From: Desulfuromonadales bacterium
Lineage (GTDB): Bacteria > Desulfobacterota > Desulfuromonadia > Geobacterales > Pseudopelobacteraceae
DNA: 41,736 bases
Assembly (NCBI GenBank): GCA_015688915.1
Contig: JAATGX010000211.1
Coordinates: 1-41,736, forward strand
Reading direction: 5' to 3'
Made by a program: the position numbers and the translations under genes. The notes beneath the pieces are model-generated. The model searched no databases. It was not told where the DNA came from and saw only the letters and a program-made list of their open reading frames with translations. Positions 16,062-24,359 of the stretch are shown one piece after another. Position 1 is the first letter of the stretch. Each line of letters starts with the position of its first letter.

Positions 16062-17385
16062 GACTTTTCAGGCCGCAAGCATGGCGGAAGCCCTTCGCAT
16101 GGTCAAGGCGGAACTTGGTTCCGAAGCCATGATTCTTTCGACCAAGAAGGACAAGGTCGGGGGGGTTCTGGGCTTTTTCAGCAAGCCTGTCTACCGGGTG
16201 ACTGCGGCCCTTGACCCTGCCCGCAAGCCTGCGCCCCCGGTGGCGCCCCCTGCCGTTTACCGCGAAAGGCCGGAACGGGAGCGGACCGCCAAGGAGGATC
16301 TGGAAAACTCCATGTTTGCTCCCTTGGCGCGTGAGCTCAAGGAACTGCGCGAGAAGGTAGACGCGCTTTCCCGGCGGGAAGAGGAACCGCGCAAAGAGGA
16401 AAAGCCGAATGAAGAGGTGAAACAGGCCGGCCAGCGGGATAGTGGTCTCAACCTCAAGAACATCCCTCGAAGTGACCTGGAGGAGATCAAGAAACTCCTG
16501 CTCAACACGCTGGCCAAAAGCCAGGGAGATGGCGTCAGGTCAGTGCAATGGCCAAGTGCTGAAACTGCGGCCGCCGCCGCGGGGCAGACCGGTGCGGAAA
16601 TCCTCCCGGAGGATTCGCCCCTTGCCCAGGAACTGGTCAAAAGCGGTGTCTCCACGGAACTGATCAGGAAAATTCTCGACACCCTTGCCACGCTGCCGGT
16701 GGAGGGGAGTAATCAGACCATCAAGAGCCGTCTCGGCGAGACATTGAGTCGTCTGATCAAATTCGCCGGTACCCTCAAGTTGCGGAAAAATTCGCCGCGC
16801 ATCATAGCTTTGGTGGGGCCGACCGGCGTCGGCAAGACCACGACCACCGCCAAGCTGGCCGCCATGTATGCCCTGAACCGCGGTAACAAGGTGGCGCTGA
16901 TCACCATGGATATCTTTCGAGTGGGGGCCGTGGAGCAACTCAAAACGTATTCCCGCATCATGGGTATACCCCTGGAGGTGGCTTCCACTCCCAAGGAACT
17001 GGAAAAAGCGGTAGAGAAACATTCCGCCTGCGACCTGATTTTCATCGATACCGCCGGCCGCAGCCACAAGGATAAGGAAAAGCTGGACGAGATGAAGAAC
17101 TTTCTTGAAAACAAGATTCCCATCGAGGTCTACCTGTGTCTGTCCGCTACGACCAAAGACCGGGAGTTGGAAGAGATTCTTGCCCGATTCAGTATCTTCC
17201 AGGTCAGCAAGGTCGTCTTCACCAAGATCGACGAAAGCGAGAGTTTAGGCAACATGGTCAACCTGCTCATGAAGGACAACCTGCAGATTGCCTATTTCAC
17301 AACGGGCCAACGGGTTCCCGAGGATATTGAGGTGGCCACTTCCGCAAAACTGGCCGACATGATTCTCAGGGAGGCGGCCGAATGA
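16051..17385 (+). CDS. flhF: Flagellar biosynthesis SRP-type GTPase FlhF
   Basis: FlhF is an SRP/FtsY-family GTPase that marks the site, usually polar, where the flagellum is built. The 444-residue product has a basic, variable N-terminal region with a charged linker (residues 60-130), a helical N domain, and the GTPase from about residue 250. Motifs include GPTGVGKTTTTAKLA (G1, starting near residue 256), DTAGRSHKDKEKLDEM (G3) and TKIDES (G4). ATG 16051 lies inside the end of flhA. Its stop overlaps flhG as ATGA. The pair with FlhG predicts controlled flagellar number and placement. Confidence 0.97.
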   Translation: MLVKTFQAASMAEALRMVKAELGSEAMILSTKKDKVGGVLGFFSKPVYRVTAALDPARKPAPPVAPPAVYRERPERERTAKEDLENSMFAPLARELKELREKVDALSRREEEPRKEEKPNEEVKQAGQRDSGLNLKNIPRSDLEEIKKLLLNTLAKSQGDGVRSVQWPSAETAAAAAGQTGAEILPEDSPLAQELVKSGVSTELIRKILDTLATLPVEGSNQTIKSRLGETLSRLIKFAGTLKLRKNSPRIIALVGPTGVGKTTTTAKLAAMYALNRGNKVALITMDIFRVGAVEQLKTYSRIMGIPLEVASTPKELEKAVEKHSACDLIFIDTAGRSHKDKEKLDEMKNFLENKIPIEVYLCLSATTKDRELEEILARFSIFQVSKVVFTKIDESESLGNMVNLLMKDNLQIAYFTTGQRVPEDIEVATSAKLADMILREAAE

Positions 17386-18308
17386 GCACGGTTACCGGAA
17401 CAGGCGATCAGGCGGATACCCTGCGTCAGATGGCCCACAAGGCCCGCCAGGGCCAACATTCCGACGCAGCACAAGCTGGAACGGTCATCGATCAGAGGGG
17501 GATTCGGGTTATTTCGGTGACGAGCGGCAAGGGCGGGGTCGCGAAGAGTAACGTTGTCTCCAACCTGGCCATTGCCATGTCGACTCAAGGGAAAAAGGTG
17601 TTGGTTATCGATGCCGATCTGGGATTGGGCAACCTGGACGTGTTGTTGGGGCTCTCTCCGGCGTACAACCTGAATCACGTGCTGAGCGGCGAGAAAAGCA
17701 TTTCCGAGATTCTCATTGATGGCCCGGCCGGCATCAAGATAATCCCGGCCGGTTCCGGGGTCCAGGAGTTTACCAGCCTGGGACAGCACGAAAAGCTTAA
17801 GCTGCTGGATGAGTTGGAAATGCTGGAGGAACAGTTTGACGTCCTGATCGTGGACACGGAGGCGGGTATCTCCGAAAACGTGACCTATTTTACCGTGGCC
17901 GCCCAAGAGATCATCGTGGTGGTTACGCCCGAACCAACCTCCATAACCGACGCATATGCCTTGATCAAATTGCTTGCCACGCGTTACTCGGAACACCACT
18001 TCAAGGTGCTGGTCAACATGGCCAAGGATAGCGAAGACGCCCTGGAGGTCTTTCGCAAGTTGGCCAATGTGGCCGGCCGTTTTCTGGATATTTCCCTGGA
18101 TTACCTGGGATGTGTGGTCAAGGATGAAAAGGTGGTCGAGGCTGTCAAGCGCCAGAAAGCGGTCTCTGAATTATTTCCCGAGTCCGAGGCGGCAACCTGC
18201 TTTACCACGCTGGCAAAGCGGGTTATCGAAAATACGCGGCAAACACGCCTTAAAGGGAATATCCAGTTCTTTTTCCGGCGATTCCTCGACAACCCCGCGG
18301 GCGGCTAA
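17382..18308 (+). CDS. flhG: Flagellar number regulator FlhG (MinD-like ATPase)
   Basis: FlhG is a MinD/ParA-type ATPase that stimulates FlhF GTPase and limits flagellar number. The 308-residue product carries the N-terminal activation motif DQADTLR at residues 9-15, known to act on FlhF. A deviant Walker A, SGKGGVAKSNVVSNLA, follows at about residues 47-62, and then VLVIDADLGLGNLDVLLGL. The first Gly-Lys of Walker A is usually preceded by Gly-Val-Gly; here the residue before Lys is Ala. The C-terminal region lacks an obvious long amphipathic helix but ends in basic residues. It is coupled to flhF and lies 3 nt before fliA. Confidence 0.95.
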   Translation: MSTVTGTGDQADTLRQMAHKARQGQHSDAAQAGTVIDQRGIRVISVTSGKGGVAKSNVVSNLAIAMSTQGKKVLVIDADLGLGNLDVLLGLSPAYNLNHVLSGEKSISEILIDGPAGIKIIPAGSGVQEFTSLGQHEKLKLLDELEMLEEQFDVLIVDTEAGISENVTYFTVAAQEIIVVVTPEPTSITDAYALIKLLATRYSEHHFKVLVNMAKDSEDALEVFRKLANVAGRFLDISLDYLGCVVKDEKVVEAVKRQKAVSELFPESEAATCFTTLAKRVIENTRQTRLKGNIQFFFRRFLDNPAGG

Positions 18309-18311
18309 ACC

Positions 18312-19058
18312 GTGTGCGCCCTGAAGGCTAAACGGCAAATCAGCGCAGACAGCCCCGGTCGGGACGGGCTGATTATTGAGCACCTGCCCCTGGTCAAATA
18401 TCTGGTGGGCAGGATCGTTCCGCAATTGCCTCCTCATCTGGATCCGCAGGATCTCATGAGCGCGGCTGTTATTGGCCTGATAAATGCAGCAGATCGTTTT
18501 GACCCCACACGGGGCGTGCTCTTTAAAACCTTTGCCGAACAGCACGTACGGGGTACGATTCTCGATGAATTGCGCTCCTACGATGTACTCAGCCGCTCCA
18601 CGCGCGAAAAATACAAACGGCTGGAGCGAGAGGTGGTCAGCCTTGAACATCGTCTCGGCCGTAATCCTACCAGCGAAGAGGTAGCCGGTTCCCTCAATAT
18701 CGGTCTGGATGACTACTACGCAATGCTGGATGCCATTCACGTTTTTACCTTCATCAGTCTTGATGACAGTTGGGAAGATGACGATGGCAGTTCGCTTTGC
18801 CTGGCGGATGTGCTCAGTGAAAACGAGGCCCAGAACCCGCAGCAGCAGGTGATGAAGAGGCAACTGGTCGAAGCCTTGGGCGTAGCCATTGAAACCCTGC
18901 CCGAGAAGGAGCGTCTCGCGGTTACGCTTTATTACAGCGAGGACCTGAACCTTAAAGAGATCGGCGAGACGCTTGGACTTACCGAGTCCCGCATTTCGCA
19001 ATTACTGAGCCAGGCCATGGTCAGGTTGCGAGCCAAGTTGCGGTTGCACAAGAACTAG
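18312..19058 (+). CDS. fliA: Flagellar sigma factor FliA (sigma-28)
   Basis: FliA directs RNA polymerase to late flagellar promoters. The 248-residue product has region 2 with LVKYLVGRI, DLMSAAVIGLINAADRFDP and SYDVLSRSTREK, a region 3 stretch LGRNPTSEEVAGSLNI, and region 4 with LPEKERLAVTLYYSEDLNLK and LTESRISQLLSQAMVRLR. No region 1.1 is present, as is normal for FliA. The start is GTG 18312, with no strong site nearby, so it probably relies on coupling to flhG. No sigma-28 promoter was recognised in the window, so its targets (for example flagellin) are presumably elsewhere. Confidence 0.95.
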   Translation: MCALKAKRQISADSPGRDGLIIEHLPLVKYLVGRIVPQLPPHLDPQDLMSAAVIGLINAADRFDPTRGVLFKTFAEQHVRGTILDELRSYDVLSRSTREKYKRLEREVVSLEHRLGRNPTSEEVAGSLNIGLDDYYAMLDAIHVFTFISLDDSWEDDDGSSLCLADVLSENEAQNPQQQVMKRQLVEALGVAIETLPEKERLAVTLYYSEDLNLKEIGETLGLTESRISQLLSQAMVRLRAKLRLHKN

Positions 19059-19070
19059 GAGGAATTACAC

Positions 19071-19808
19071 ATGAACAGCGGCATGTATTCGGCATTATCG
19101 GGCAATATAGCGGCAATGAAGAGGCTGGATATCATCAGCAACAACCTGGCCAATGTCAATACCCCCGGTTTCAAGAAAGACAAGATGAATTTCGAAAGCA
19201 TGCTGAATGGACCCGTGAACCCGCCTGTCTTCCCCGAAGGGACCACGGCCGATCCCATCTTGCAGAAGGACAACATGTATATCGATTATTCACAGGGCCC
19301 CGTGACCCAGACCGGCAATCCCCTCGATCTCACCATTGATGGCGACGGTTTCTTCACGGTCACCACTCCCGAGGGGCCAGCCTATACCCGTCAGGGGAAT
19401 TTTCATCTTGCCGCCGATGGTACCCTGGTGACGGCGGATGGTTACCCGGTCATGGGTCAGCAGGGTGCCATCAGAATCCAGGGGAGCCAGGTCGACATTG
19501 ATTCCACGGGGCTGGTCACTGTTGACGGAACTCCGGCGGACACCATCAGTATCATGGATTTCCCCAAACCGTACAACTTGGTGAAGGCGTCCGGAGCCCT
19601 GTTCACCGCTGCGGACCCCCAGGTTGCCGCCCAGCCGGCGGCAAAGGCTGAAATCCGTCAGGGGCATTTGGAGGGGTCCAATGTGGAGACGATCGGCGAG
19701 ATGGTGCTGATGATCGAGACCAGCCGCTACTTTGAGGCCTGCTCCAAGGTTGTCAAGGGATATGATGATATGGCTGCCAAGGCGACCACTGACTTGGGGC
19801 ATTTGTAA
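19071..19808 (+). CDS. flgF: Flagellar basal-body rod protein FlgF
   Basis: FlgF is a proximal rod subunit. The 245-residue product starts MNSGMYSALSGNIAAMKRLD and continues NNLANVNTPGFKKDKMNF, the axial-protein motif. It ends with LEGSNVETIGEMVLMIETSR and YDDMAAKATTDLG, giving the paired terminal helices. The alternative name FlgG is less likely because a clearer FlgG follows. AGGAGGAA lies 6-7 nt before ATG 19071. It is 12 nt after fliA and 43 nt before flgG. Confidence 0.93.
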   Translation: MNSGMYSALSGNIAAMKRLDIISNNLANVNTPGFKKDKMNFESMLNGPVNPPVFPEGTTADPILQKDNMYIDYSQGPVTQTGNPLDLTIDGDGFFTVTTPEGPAYTRQGNFHLAADGTLVTADGYPVMGQQGAIRIQGSQVDIDSTGLVTVDGTPADTISIMDFPKPYNLVKASGALFTAADPQVAAQPAAKAEIRQGHLEGSNVETIGEMVLMIETSRYFEACSKVVKGYDDMAAKATTDLGHL

Positions 19809-19851
19809 ACAACTACCTGGTTACAGACAATAGATAAAAAGGAGTTGAAAG

Positions 19852-20640
19852 ATGATACGTGCGTTATGGACGGCAGCATCCGGGATGGAATCGCAACAGA
19901 AGAGTATCGACGTGGTGGCCAATAACCTGGCCAACGTGAATACGGCCGGTTTCAAGAAGAGCCGGGCCGATTTCCAGGACCTGATGTATCAGAACCTGAA
20001 GACCACCGGTTCCCCCTCCACCAATACCACCCAGGTTCCCACCGGCATCCAGATCGGCCTCGGGTCACGCCTGGCCGCCGTAACCAAGATCTTTACCACC
20101 GGCGACTTCTCCCAGACCGGCAATGAACTGGATATGGCCATCGAAGGTGACGGTTTTTTCCAGATACAGCTCCCCGACGGCACCACCGCCTACAGCCGCT
20201 CGGGGGCCTTCAAGAAGGACAACACGGGCCGGGTGGTGACCTCCGACGGCTACCCTCTGCTGCCCGCCATCACCATTCCCGCCAATGCCACCAAGACCAG
20301 CATCGGTAATGACGGCACGGTTTCGGTGTTGCAGGCCGGCCAGAACACCCCGACACAGGTGGGGAACATCCAGCTTGTTTTATTTTCCAACCCGGCAGGA
20401 CTCTCGGCCCAGGGCAAGAATCTCTTCATCGAGTCCGAGGCATCCGGAGCACCCACGACCGGAACGCCGGGTCAAACCGGTTTAGGCACCATCGCGCAGT
20501 ATTTTCTGGAAATGAGCAATGTCAGCGTGATGGAGGAGATGGTCAACATGATCACGGGCCAGCGCGCCTATGAGGTCAATTCCAAAGCGGTGCAGGCGGC
20601 GGATGAGATGCTCCAGACAGCCAATAACCTGAAACGGTAA
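19852..20640 (+). CDS. flgG: Flagellar distal rod protein FlgG
   Basis: FlgG builds the distal rod that crosses the periplasm and is gripped by the P and L rings. The 262-residue length is the family norm. It starts MIRALWTAASGMESQQKSID, continues NNLANVNTAGFKKSRADFQD, and ends LEMSNVSVMEEMVNMITGQR followed by NSKAVQAADEML. AAAAAGGAG precedes the ATG by about 8 nt. Its place directly after flgF and before the ring genes flgA, flgH and flgI fits the order of assembly. Confidence 0.98.
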   Translation: MIRALWTAASGMESQQKSIDVVANNLANVNTAGFKKSRADFQDLMYQNLKTTGSPSTNTTQVPTGIQIGLGSRLAAVTKIFTTGDFSQTGNELDMAIEGDGFFQIQLPDGTTAYSRSGAFKKDNTGRVVTSDGYPLLPAITIPANATKTSIGNDGTVSVLQAGQNTPTQVGNIQLVLFSNPAGLSAQGKNLFIESEASGAPTTGTPGQTGLGTIAQYFLEMSNVSVMEEMVNMITGQRAYEVNSKAVQAADEMLQTANNLKR

Positions 20641-20721
20641 TCATTGTGCCCGTTGATGAGGCCGGGCAGATTGCGCGGCTCTTGACGGTATGTCAACGAA
20701 TAGCGGGACGATATTGAGAGA

Positions 20722-21453
20722 ATGGTCATGATTTTTCGAACGATTACCATCGTGTGGGTGTGCATGCTTCTCTGTGCGCCTCTCTGCCGGGCCGAGCAAC
20801 GGCCCGCTCCGAAGGCCGCCGATCGCGACGCCGAAATCAAGGCAGCGGTGACCGCCTACATCAAACAAAAAACAGCCAACCTTGGCTATGAAATCCGTAT
20901 CAAGCGGATATCCATCAACGGCAATCTCAAGTTGCCGGAGGGCGCATTGGAATATGAGGTCATGGCCCCCCGGCAATGGGAAGGGTGGGGCACCGCCAGT
21001 CTGGCCGTGCTGGCTCGTCTGGGTGATCGGGTGGTGAGTAATTCCTCCGTACGGGTTGAGGTTGAAGCGCTTGCCGACATGGTGGTTGCGCTCCGGCAGC
21101 TCGATCGAGGCGCAGTCATTTCCGGTACGGATATTGCCGTTCAGAAGCGGGAGATTGCCGCAGTATCGGGCACGTTTGCCGGAAATGCCGGTGACGTCGT
21201 CGGCAAACAGACCCGTATAACGATCAAGGCCAATGCCGTGGTGCGGACCGATCAACTGGAGAAAGTGCCGCTCGTCAAGTCCGGCCAGATGGTGACAATT
21301 GTGGCCGAGAATGCGGTGATGAAAGTCTCCGTGGCTGGAAAGGCCAAAAATTCGGGCGCCGAAGGGGATATCATCCTGGTCCAAAACCTCAATTCCCTCA
21401 AGGATATTCCGGCGCGCGTCGTCAATGCGACAACGGTACAGGTAGGTTTTTAA
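20722..21453 (+). CDS. flgA: Flagellar P-ring chaperone FlgA
   Basis: FlgA is a periplasmic chaperone needed for P-ring assembly by FlgI. The 243-residue product has a signal peptide (MIFRTITIVWVCMLLCAPLC then RAEQ) and a C-terminal SAF-type domain with VALRQLDRGAVISGTDIAV and KSGQMVTIVAENAVMKVSV. Two in-frame ATGs exist, at 20722 and 20728. GAGAG at about 20716 suits the second slightly better. It is followed within a few nt by flgH, so flgA, flgH, flgI and flgJ form one ring-assembly group. Confidence 0.93.
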   Translation: MVMIFRTITIVWVCMLLCAPLCRAEQRPAPKAADRDAEIKAAVTAYIKQKTANLGYEIRIKRISINGNLKLPEGALEYEVMAPRQWEGWGTASLAVLARLGDRVVSNSSVRVEVEALADMVVALRQLDRGAVISGTDIAVQKREIAAVSGTFAGNAGDVVGKQTRITIKANAVVRTDQLEKVPLVKSGQMVTIVAENAVMKVSVAGKAKNSGAEGDIILVQNLNSLKDIPARVVNATTVQVGF

Positions 21454-21478
21454 GATGCCCATGGCAGAAGGATTTTTT

Positions 21479-22150
21479 ATGAAACGCTGTATCCCCATAC
21501 TTTTACTCTGTTTTATGGTCGGCTGCGCGGTACAGAAGACGGAAGTAAAGACAAGCCGCTTTGACGAGCAATTGCAGAGGCCGGCGGCGGACTACTCCGG
21601 CGGTTCCATCTGGCAGTCCTCCTCGACCGGCATGATCGATGATTTCAAGGCCCGTCGCAAGGGCGACGTCGTTACCATCGTCGTTTCCGAGATTTCCAAC
21701 GCCTCCAAACAAGCCGATACGGCGACAGGCCGCAGTACGGCGCTCAGCGCGGGCATGCCCAACCTTCTAGGGCTTGAGAAGTCCGGCATATTGACAAACA
21801 ATATGGATTTATCCCAACTGCTCAACGCCAACGTGGATTCCAAGTATGCAGGCTCCGGCTCCACCTCGCGCACGGAAAGCCTCACTGCCACCATTTCCGC
21901 AAAGGTGATCGATGTGCTGGCAAACGGCAACCTGCTTATTGAAGGACGCCGCAACATCAAGGTCAACAATGAGGACCAGGAAATAGTCCTCGAAGGGGTT
22001 GTGCGGCCGCGTGACATCAACACCGACAATACCGTGAACTCCATTTTCGTGGCTGACGCCAAGATCAGCTACACCGGCAAGGGGATCATTTCCGACCGCC
22101 AGAGCCCGGGGTGGCTGATGAACATTATCGACAAAATCTGGCCATTCTAG
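21479..22150 (+). CDS. flgH: Flagellar L-ring lipoprotein FlgH
   Basis: FlgH forms the L-ring in the outer membrane. The 223-residue product begins MKRCIPILLLCFMVGC, a signal peptide ending in a lipobox with the acylated Cys at residue 16. It continues with the family block GSIWQSSSTGMIDDFKARRK and DVVTIVVSEISNASKQADT, and ends with VNSIFVADAKISYTGKGI. I chose ATG 21479 because AAGGA lies 6-7 nt before it and it puts the lipobox at the correct distance. An in-frame ATG at 21455 would add eight residues before the signal peptide. Confidence 0.95.
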   Translation: MKRCIPILLLCFMVGCAVQKTEVKTSRFDEQLQRPAADYSGGSIWQSSSTGMIDDFKARRKGDVVTIVVSEISNASKQADTATGRSTALSAGMPNLLGLEKSGILTNNMDLSQLLNANVDSKYAGSGSTSRTESLTATISAKVIDVLANGNLLIEGRRNIKVNNEDQEIVLEGVVRPRDINTDNTVNSIFVADAKISYTGKGIISDRQSPGWLMNIIDKIWPF

Positions 22151-22183
22151 CACTGTGTACCACTTAGAACAACGCATACTAAT

Positions 22184-22289
22184 CCCCTCCCCCTTGGCGG
22201 GGGAGGGTTAGGGTGGGGGGGAGGTTGCCATGAAATCAGCATATTGCAGCTTCACCCACCCCCTAACCCCCTCCCGTCAAGGGAGGGGG
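22184..22289. repeat. 106-bp three-hairpin element between flgH and flgI
   Basis: CCCTCCCCC (22185-22193) pairs with GGGGGAGGG (22199-22207). GTTAGGG (22207-22213) pairs with CCCTAAC (22261-22267). CCCCCTCCC (22267-22275) pairs with GGGAGGGGG (22281-22289). The three-stem layout is the same as in the 88-bp repeat at 11455 and 26843, but the base sequence is different. There is no open reading frame. It fills most of the gap between flgH and flgI. Confidence 0.75.
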
Positions 22290-22306
22290 AACTAAAGGTA
22301 GAACTC

Positions 22307-23401
22307 ATGAAGAGAATTATTTTTGTCTGTGCTTTGCTCCTGCTGCCTCTTTCCAACGCCCATGCCATCCGCATCAAGGATATAGCCGCCTTTGACGGGG
22401 TGCGCAGCAACCAGTTGGTGGGCTACGGTCTGGTGGTGGGGCTGAACGGCAGTGGTGACGGTCAACAAACCAAGTTTCCCGTGCAGTCGATGGTCAACAT
22501 GCTGGAACGCATGGGAGTGACGATCAATCGCGCCGACATTACCGTAAAGAACGTGGCCGCCGTCATGGTGACCGCCACATTGCCCCCTTTTGCCAAGCAG
22601 GGTAACCGCGTGGACGTACTGGTCTCGTCCATGGGTGACGCCACGAGCATATCAGGGGGCACCCTGGTCATGACGCCGCTCAAGGGGGGGGATAATCAAA
22701 CCTATGCCGTCGCCCAGGGCTCCGTGCTGACCAACGCCTTTGCTTTTGCCGGCCAGGGGGCCAGCGCCCAGAAGAATCATCCCACGGCCGGGCAAATACC
22801 CAACGGAGCGCTGGTGGAGCGGGAGTTGCCCAATGCGCTGGCCGGCAAGTCAACCCTGCGGCTCAATCTTGGCCAAGCGGACTTTACCACGGCATCCCGC
22901 ATCGCCACTGCCATCAACGACAAGTTCGGGTCTCCGGTGGCCACGACGGTCGATCCCGGTACGGTCTCACTCAAGATTCCCGAGGAGTACGTCAACCGCA
23001 CCGTGGAATTCGTGGCTTCGCTGGAGACTCTGGAGGTAAGGCCGGATATCCCGGCCAAGGTGGTGCTCAACGAACGCACCGGCACCATCGTGATGGGCGA
23101 GAACGTCCGCATCTCCACGGTGGCAGTCTCCCACGGCAACTTGTCGCTGGTGATCAAGGAGACGCCCCAGGTCTCCCAGCCCGGTCCGCTCAGTACCGGC
23201 GGCACCACTGTTGTCGTACCCCGGACCGACCTGAAGGTGCAGGAGGAGTCGCGCCGGTTGACGGTAATGCCCGAAGGGGCCAGCATCGGTGATGTGGTCC
23301 GGGCGCTCAACCTGTTGGGGGTGACCCCTCGCGACCTGATCGGAATTTTGCAGGCCGTCAAGGCGTCGGGGGCGTTACAGGCCGACCTCATGATCATGTA
23401 G
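22307..23401 (+). CDS. flgI: Flagellar P-ring protein FlgI
   Basis: FlgI forms the P-ring around the rod in the peptidoglycan layer. The 364-residue product has a signal peptide (RIIFVCALLLLPLSNAHA), then IRIKDIAAFDGVRSNQLVGY and GLVVGLNGSGDGQQTKFPV, the strongly conserved family start. It ends with the typical LNLLGVTPRDLIGILQAVKA. ATG 22307 was chosen because it begins the signal peptide. The frame is open back to 22244 but only through the repeat element. AAAGG lies about 8 nt upstream. Confidence 0.98.
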   Translation: MKRIIFVCALLLLPLSNAHAIRIKDIAAFDGVRSNQLVGYGLVVGLNGSGDGQQTKFPVQSMVNMLERMGVTINRADITVKNVAAVMVTATLPPFAKQGNRVDVLVSSMGDATSISGGTLVMTPLKGGDNQTYAVAQGSVLTNAFAFAGQGASAQKNHPTAGQIPNGALVERELPNALAGKSTLRLNLGQADFTTASRIATAINDKFGSPVATTVDPGTVSLKIPEEYVNRTVEFVASLETLEVRPDIPAKVVLNERTGTIVMGENVRISTVAVSHGNLSLVIKETPQVSQPGPLSTGGTTVVVPRTDLKVQEESRRLTVMPEGASIGDVVRALNLLGVTPRDLIGILQAVKASGALQADLMIM

Positions 23402-23453
23402 AGGCATTCGGACTCAAGAATTATGGTATTGCGGCGATAAGAAAGAAAGACCC

Positions 23454-23867
23454 ATGGATATCGGCATCCCCCAAAATATTCCGACTGTCGGCGATGGAGC
23501 CGCCGAAAAGGCCCGCCAACTGCAACGGCAGGGCAATGGCGCTGCCGGCCTGAGTGACAAACAACGCCTTCAGGCACGGAAGGTATCCCAGGATTTTGAA
23601 GCGCTTTTTGTCGGCATGATGTTGAAATCCATGCGCTCAACCGTTCCGGAAGACAAACTGACCGGCGGCGGACATGGCGAAGAGGTCTACCGCTCCATGC
23701 TTGATCAGGAATATGCCATGGCAGTGGCAAAACGTGGTGGGATGGGGCTGGCGAAGCAGGTCGAAAAAGAGATCATCAGGCAGGAAAGCCGTAAAAACGG
23801 CGGGACAATCACCCCACAGACCCTGCGGGAACTGTCCCCGAAGCGGACGCCGGAGATGGATGAATGA
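23454..23867 (+). CDS. flgJ: Rod-binding protein FlgJ, N-terminal domain only
   Basis: FlgJ caps the growing rod. In enteric bacteria it also carries a C-terminal muramidase. This 137-residue protein contains only the rod-binding domain: VSQDFEALFVGMMLKSMRST, the GGGHGEEVYRSMLDQEYAMA region, then KRGGMGLAKQVEKEII. No muramidase domain follows, so wall cutting must come from another enzyme. That is common outside the gamma-proteobacteria. The start ATG 23454 has a weak site. Its end overlaps the next gene as ATGA at 23864-23867. Confidence 0.93.
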   Translation: MDIGIPQNIPTVGDGAAEKARQLQRQGNGAAGLSDKQRLQARKVSQDFEALFVGMMLKSMRSTVPEDKLTGGGHGEEVYRSMLDQEYAMAVAKRGGMGLAKQVEKEIIRQESRKNGGTITPQTLRELSPKRTPEMDE

Positions 23868-24358
23868 CGATACGACGGCTCAATGATACGCTTTCCACGC
23901 AGGTGGCCTTGCTGGAAGAACTCTTCGCCCTGTTGGAGCGCGAGACACCTGAACTGGCCGGCATAAGCCTTGACGCCATGACGGAGATCAACGATCTGAA
24001 AGAGGGCGTGGTGGCACGCATCGATGAGCATACCGCCCCTCTTCGCCAGGCGATCGCGGAGGCGGCTGTCAGCTTGGAGCTGCCGCCGGACGCCTCTTTG
24101 GGGGACGTGGCCGGCTTGTTGGGAAAACAGGGGGATGAGGAAATCCCCCGGTTGCACCAAGAGTTGAACCGTCTGGCGGAAAAGATACAGCAGACGGCGA
24201 TGCTGAACCGCGACATCGCGGAACGCTTTGTGGCAACGGTGAGCAATTCACTGAATTTTTTGGCGCAGATACTCAACCAGTCTACTGTCTACGGTGCTTC
24301 CGGAGGGTATCAGCGAAGACAGCAAACCGGTGCGGTTATGATCAACAGGGAGGCATGA
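23864..24358 (+). CDS. flgN: Flagellar export chaperone FlgN
   Basis: FlgN binds FlgK and FlgL and delivers them to the export gate. The 164-residue product is mostly helical and charged: LNDTLSTQVALLEELFALLE at the N-terminus, KEGVVARIDEHTAPLRQAI in the middle, and a C-terminal amphipathic helix followed by NQSTVYGASGGYQRRQ, the usual short motif at the end of FlgN. It has no signal or membrane segment. It is coupled to flgJ and lies immediately before its presumed client flgK. Confidence 0.9.
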   Translation: MTIRRLNDTLSTQVALLEELFALLERETPELAGISLDAMTEINDLKEGVVARIDEHTAPLRQAIAEAAVSLELPPDASLGDVAGLLGKQGDEEIPRLHQELNRLAEKIQQTAMLNRDIAERFVATVSNSLNFLAQILNQSTVYGASGGYQRRQQTGAVMINREA

Positions 24359-24359
24359 G

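Noticed and set aside
22244..22306. An N-terminal extension of FlgI
   Set aside because: It translates the three-hairpin element. The signal peptide of FlgI begins at 22307.
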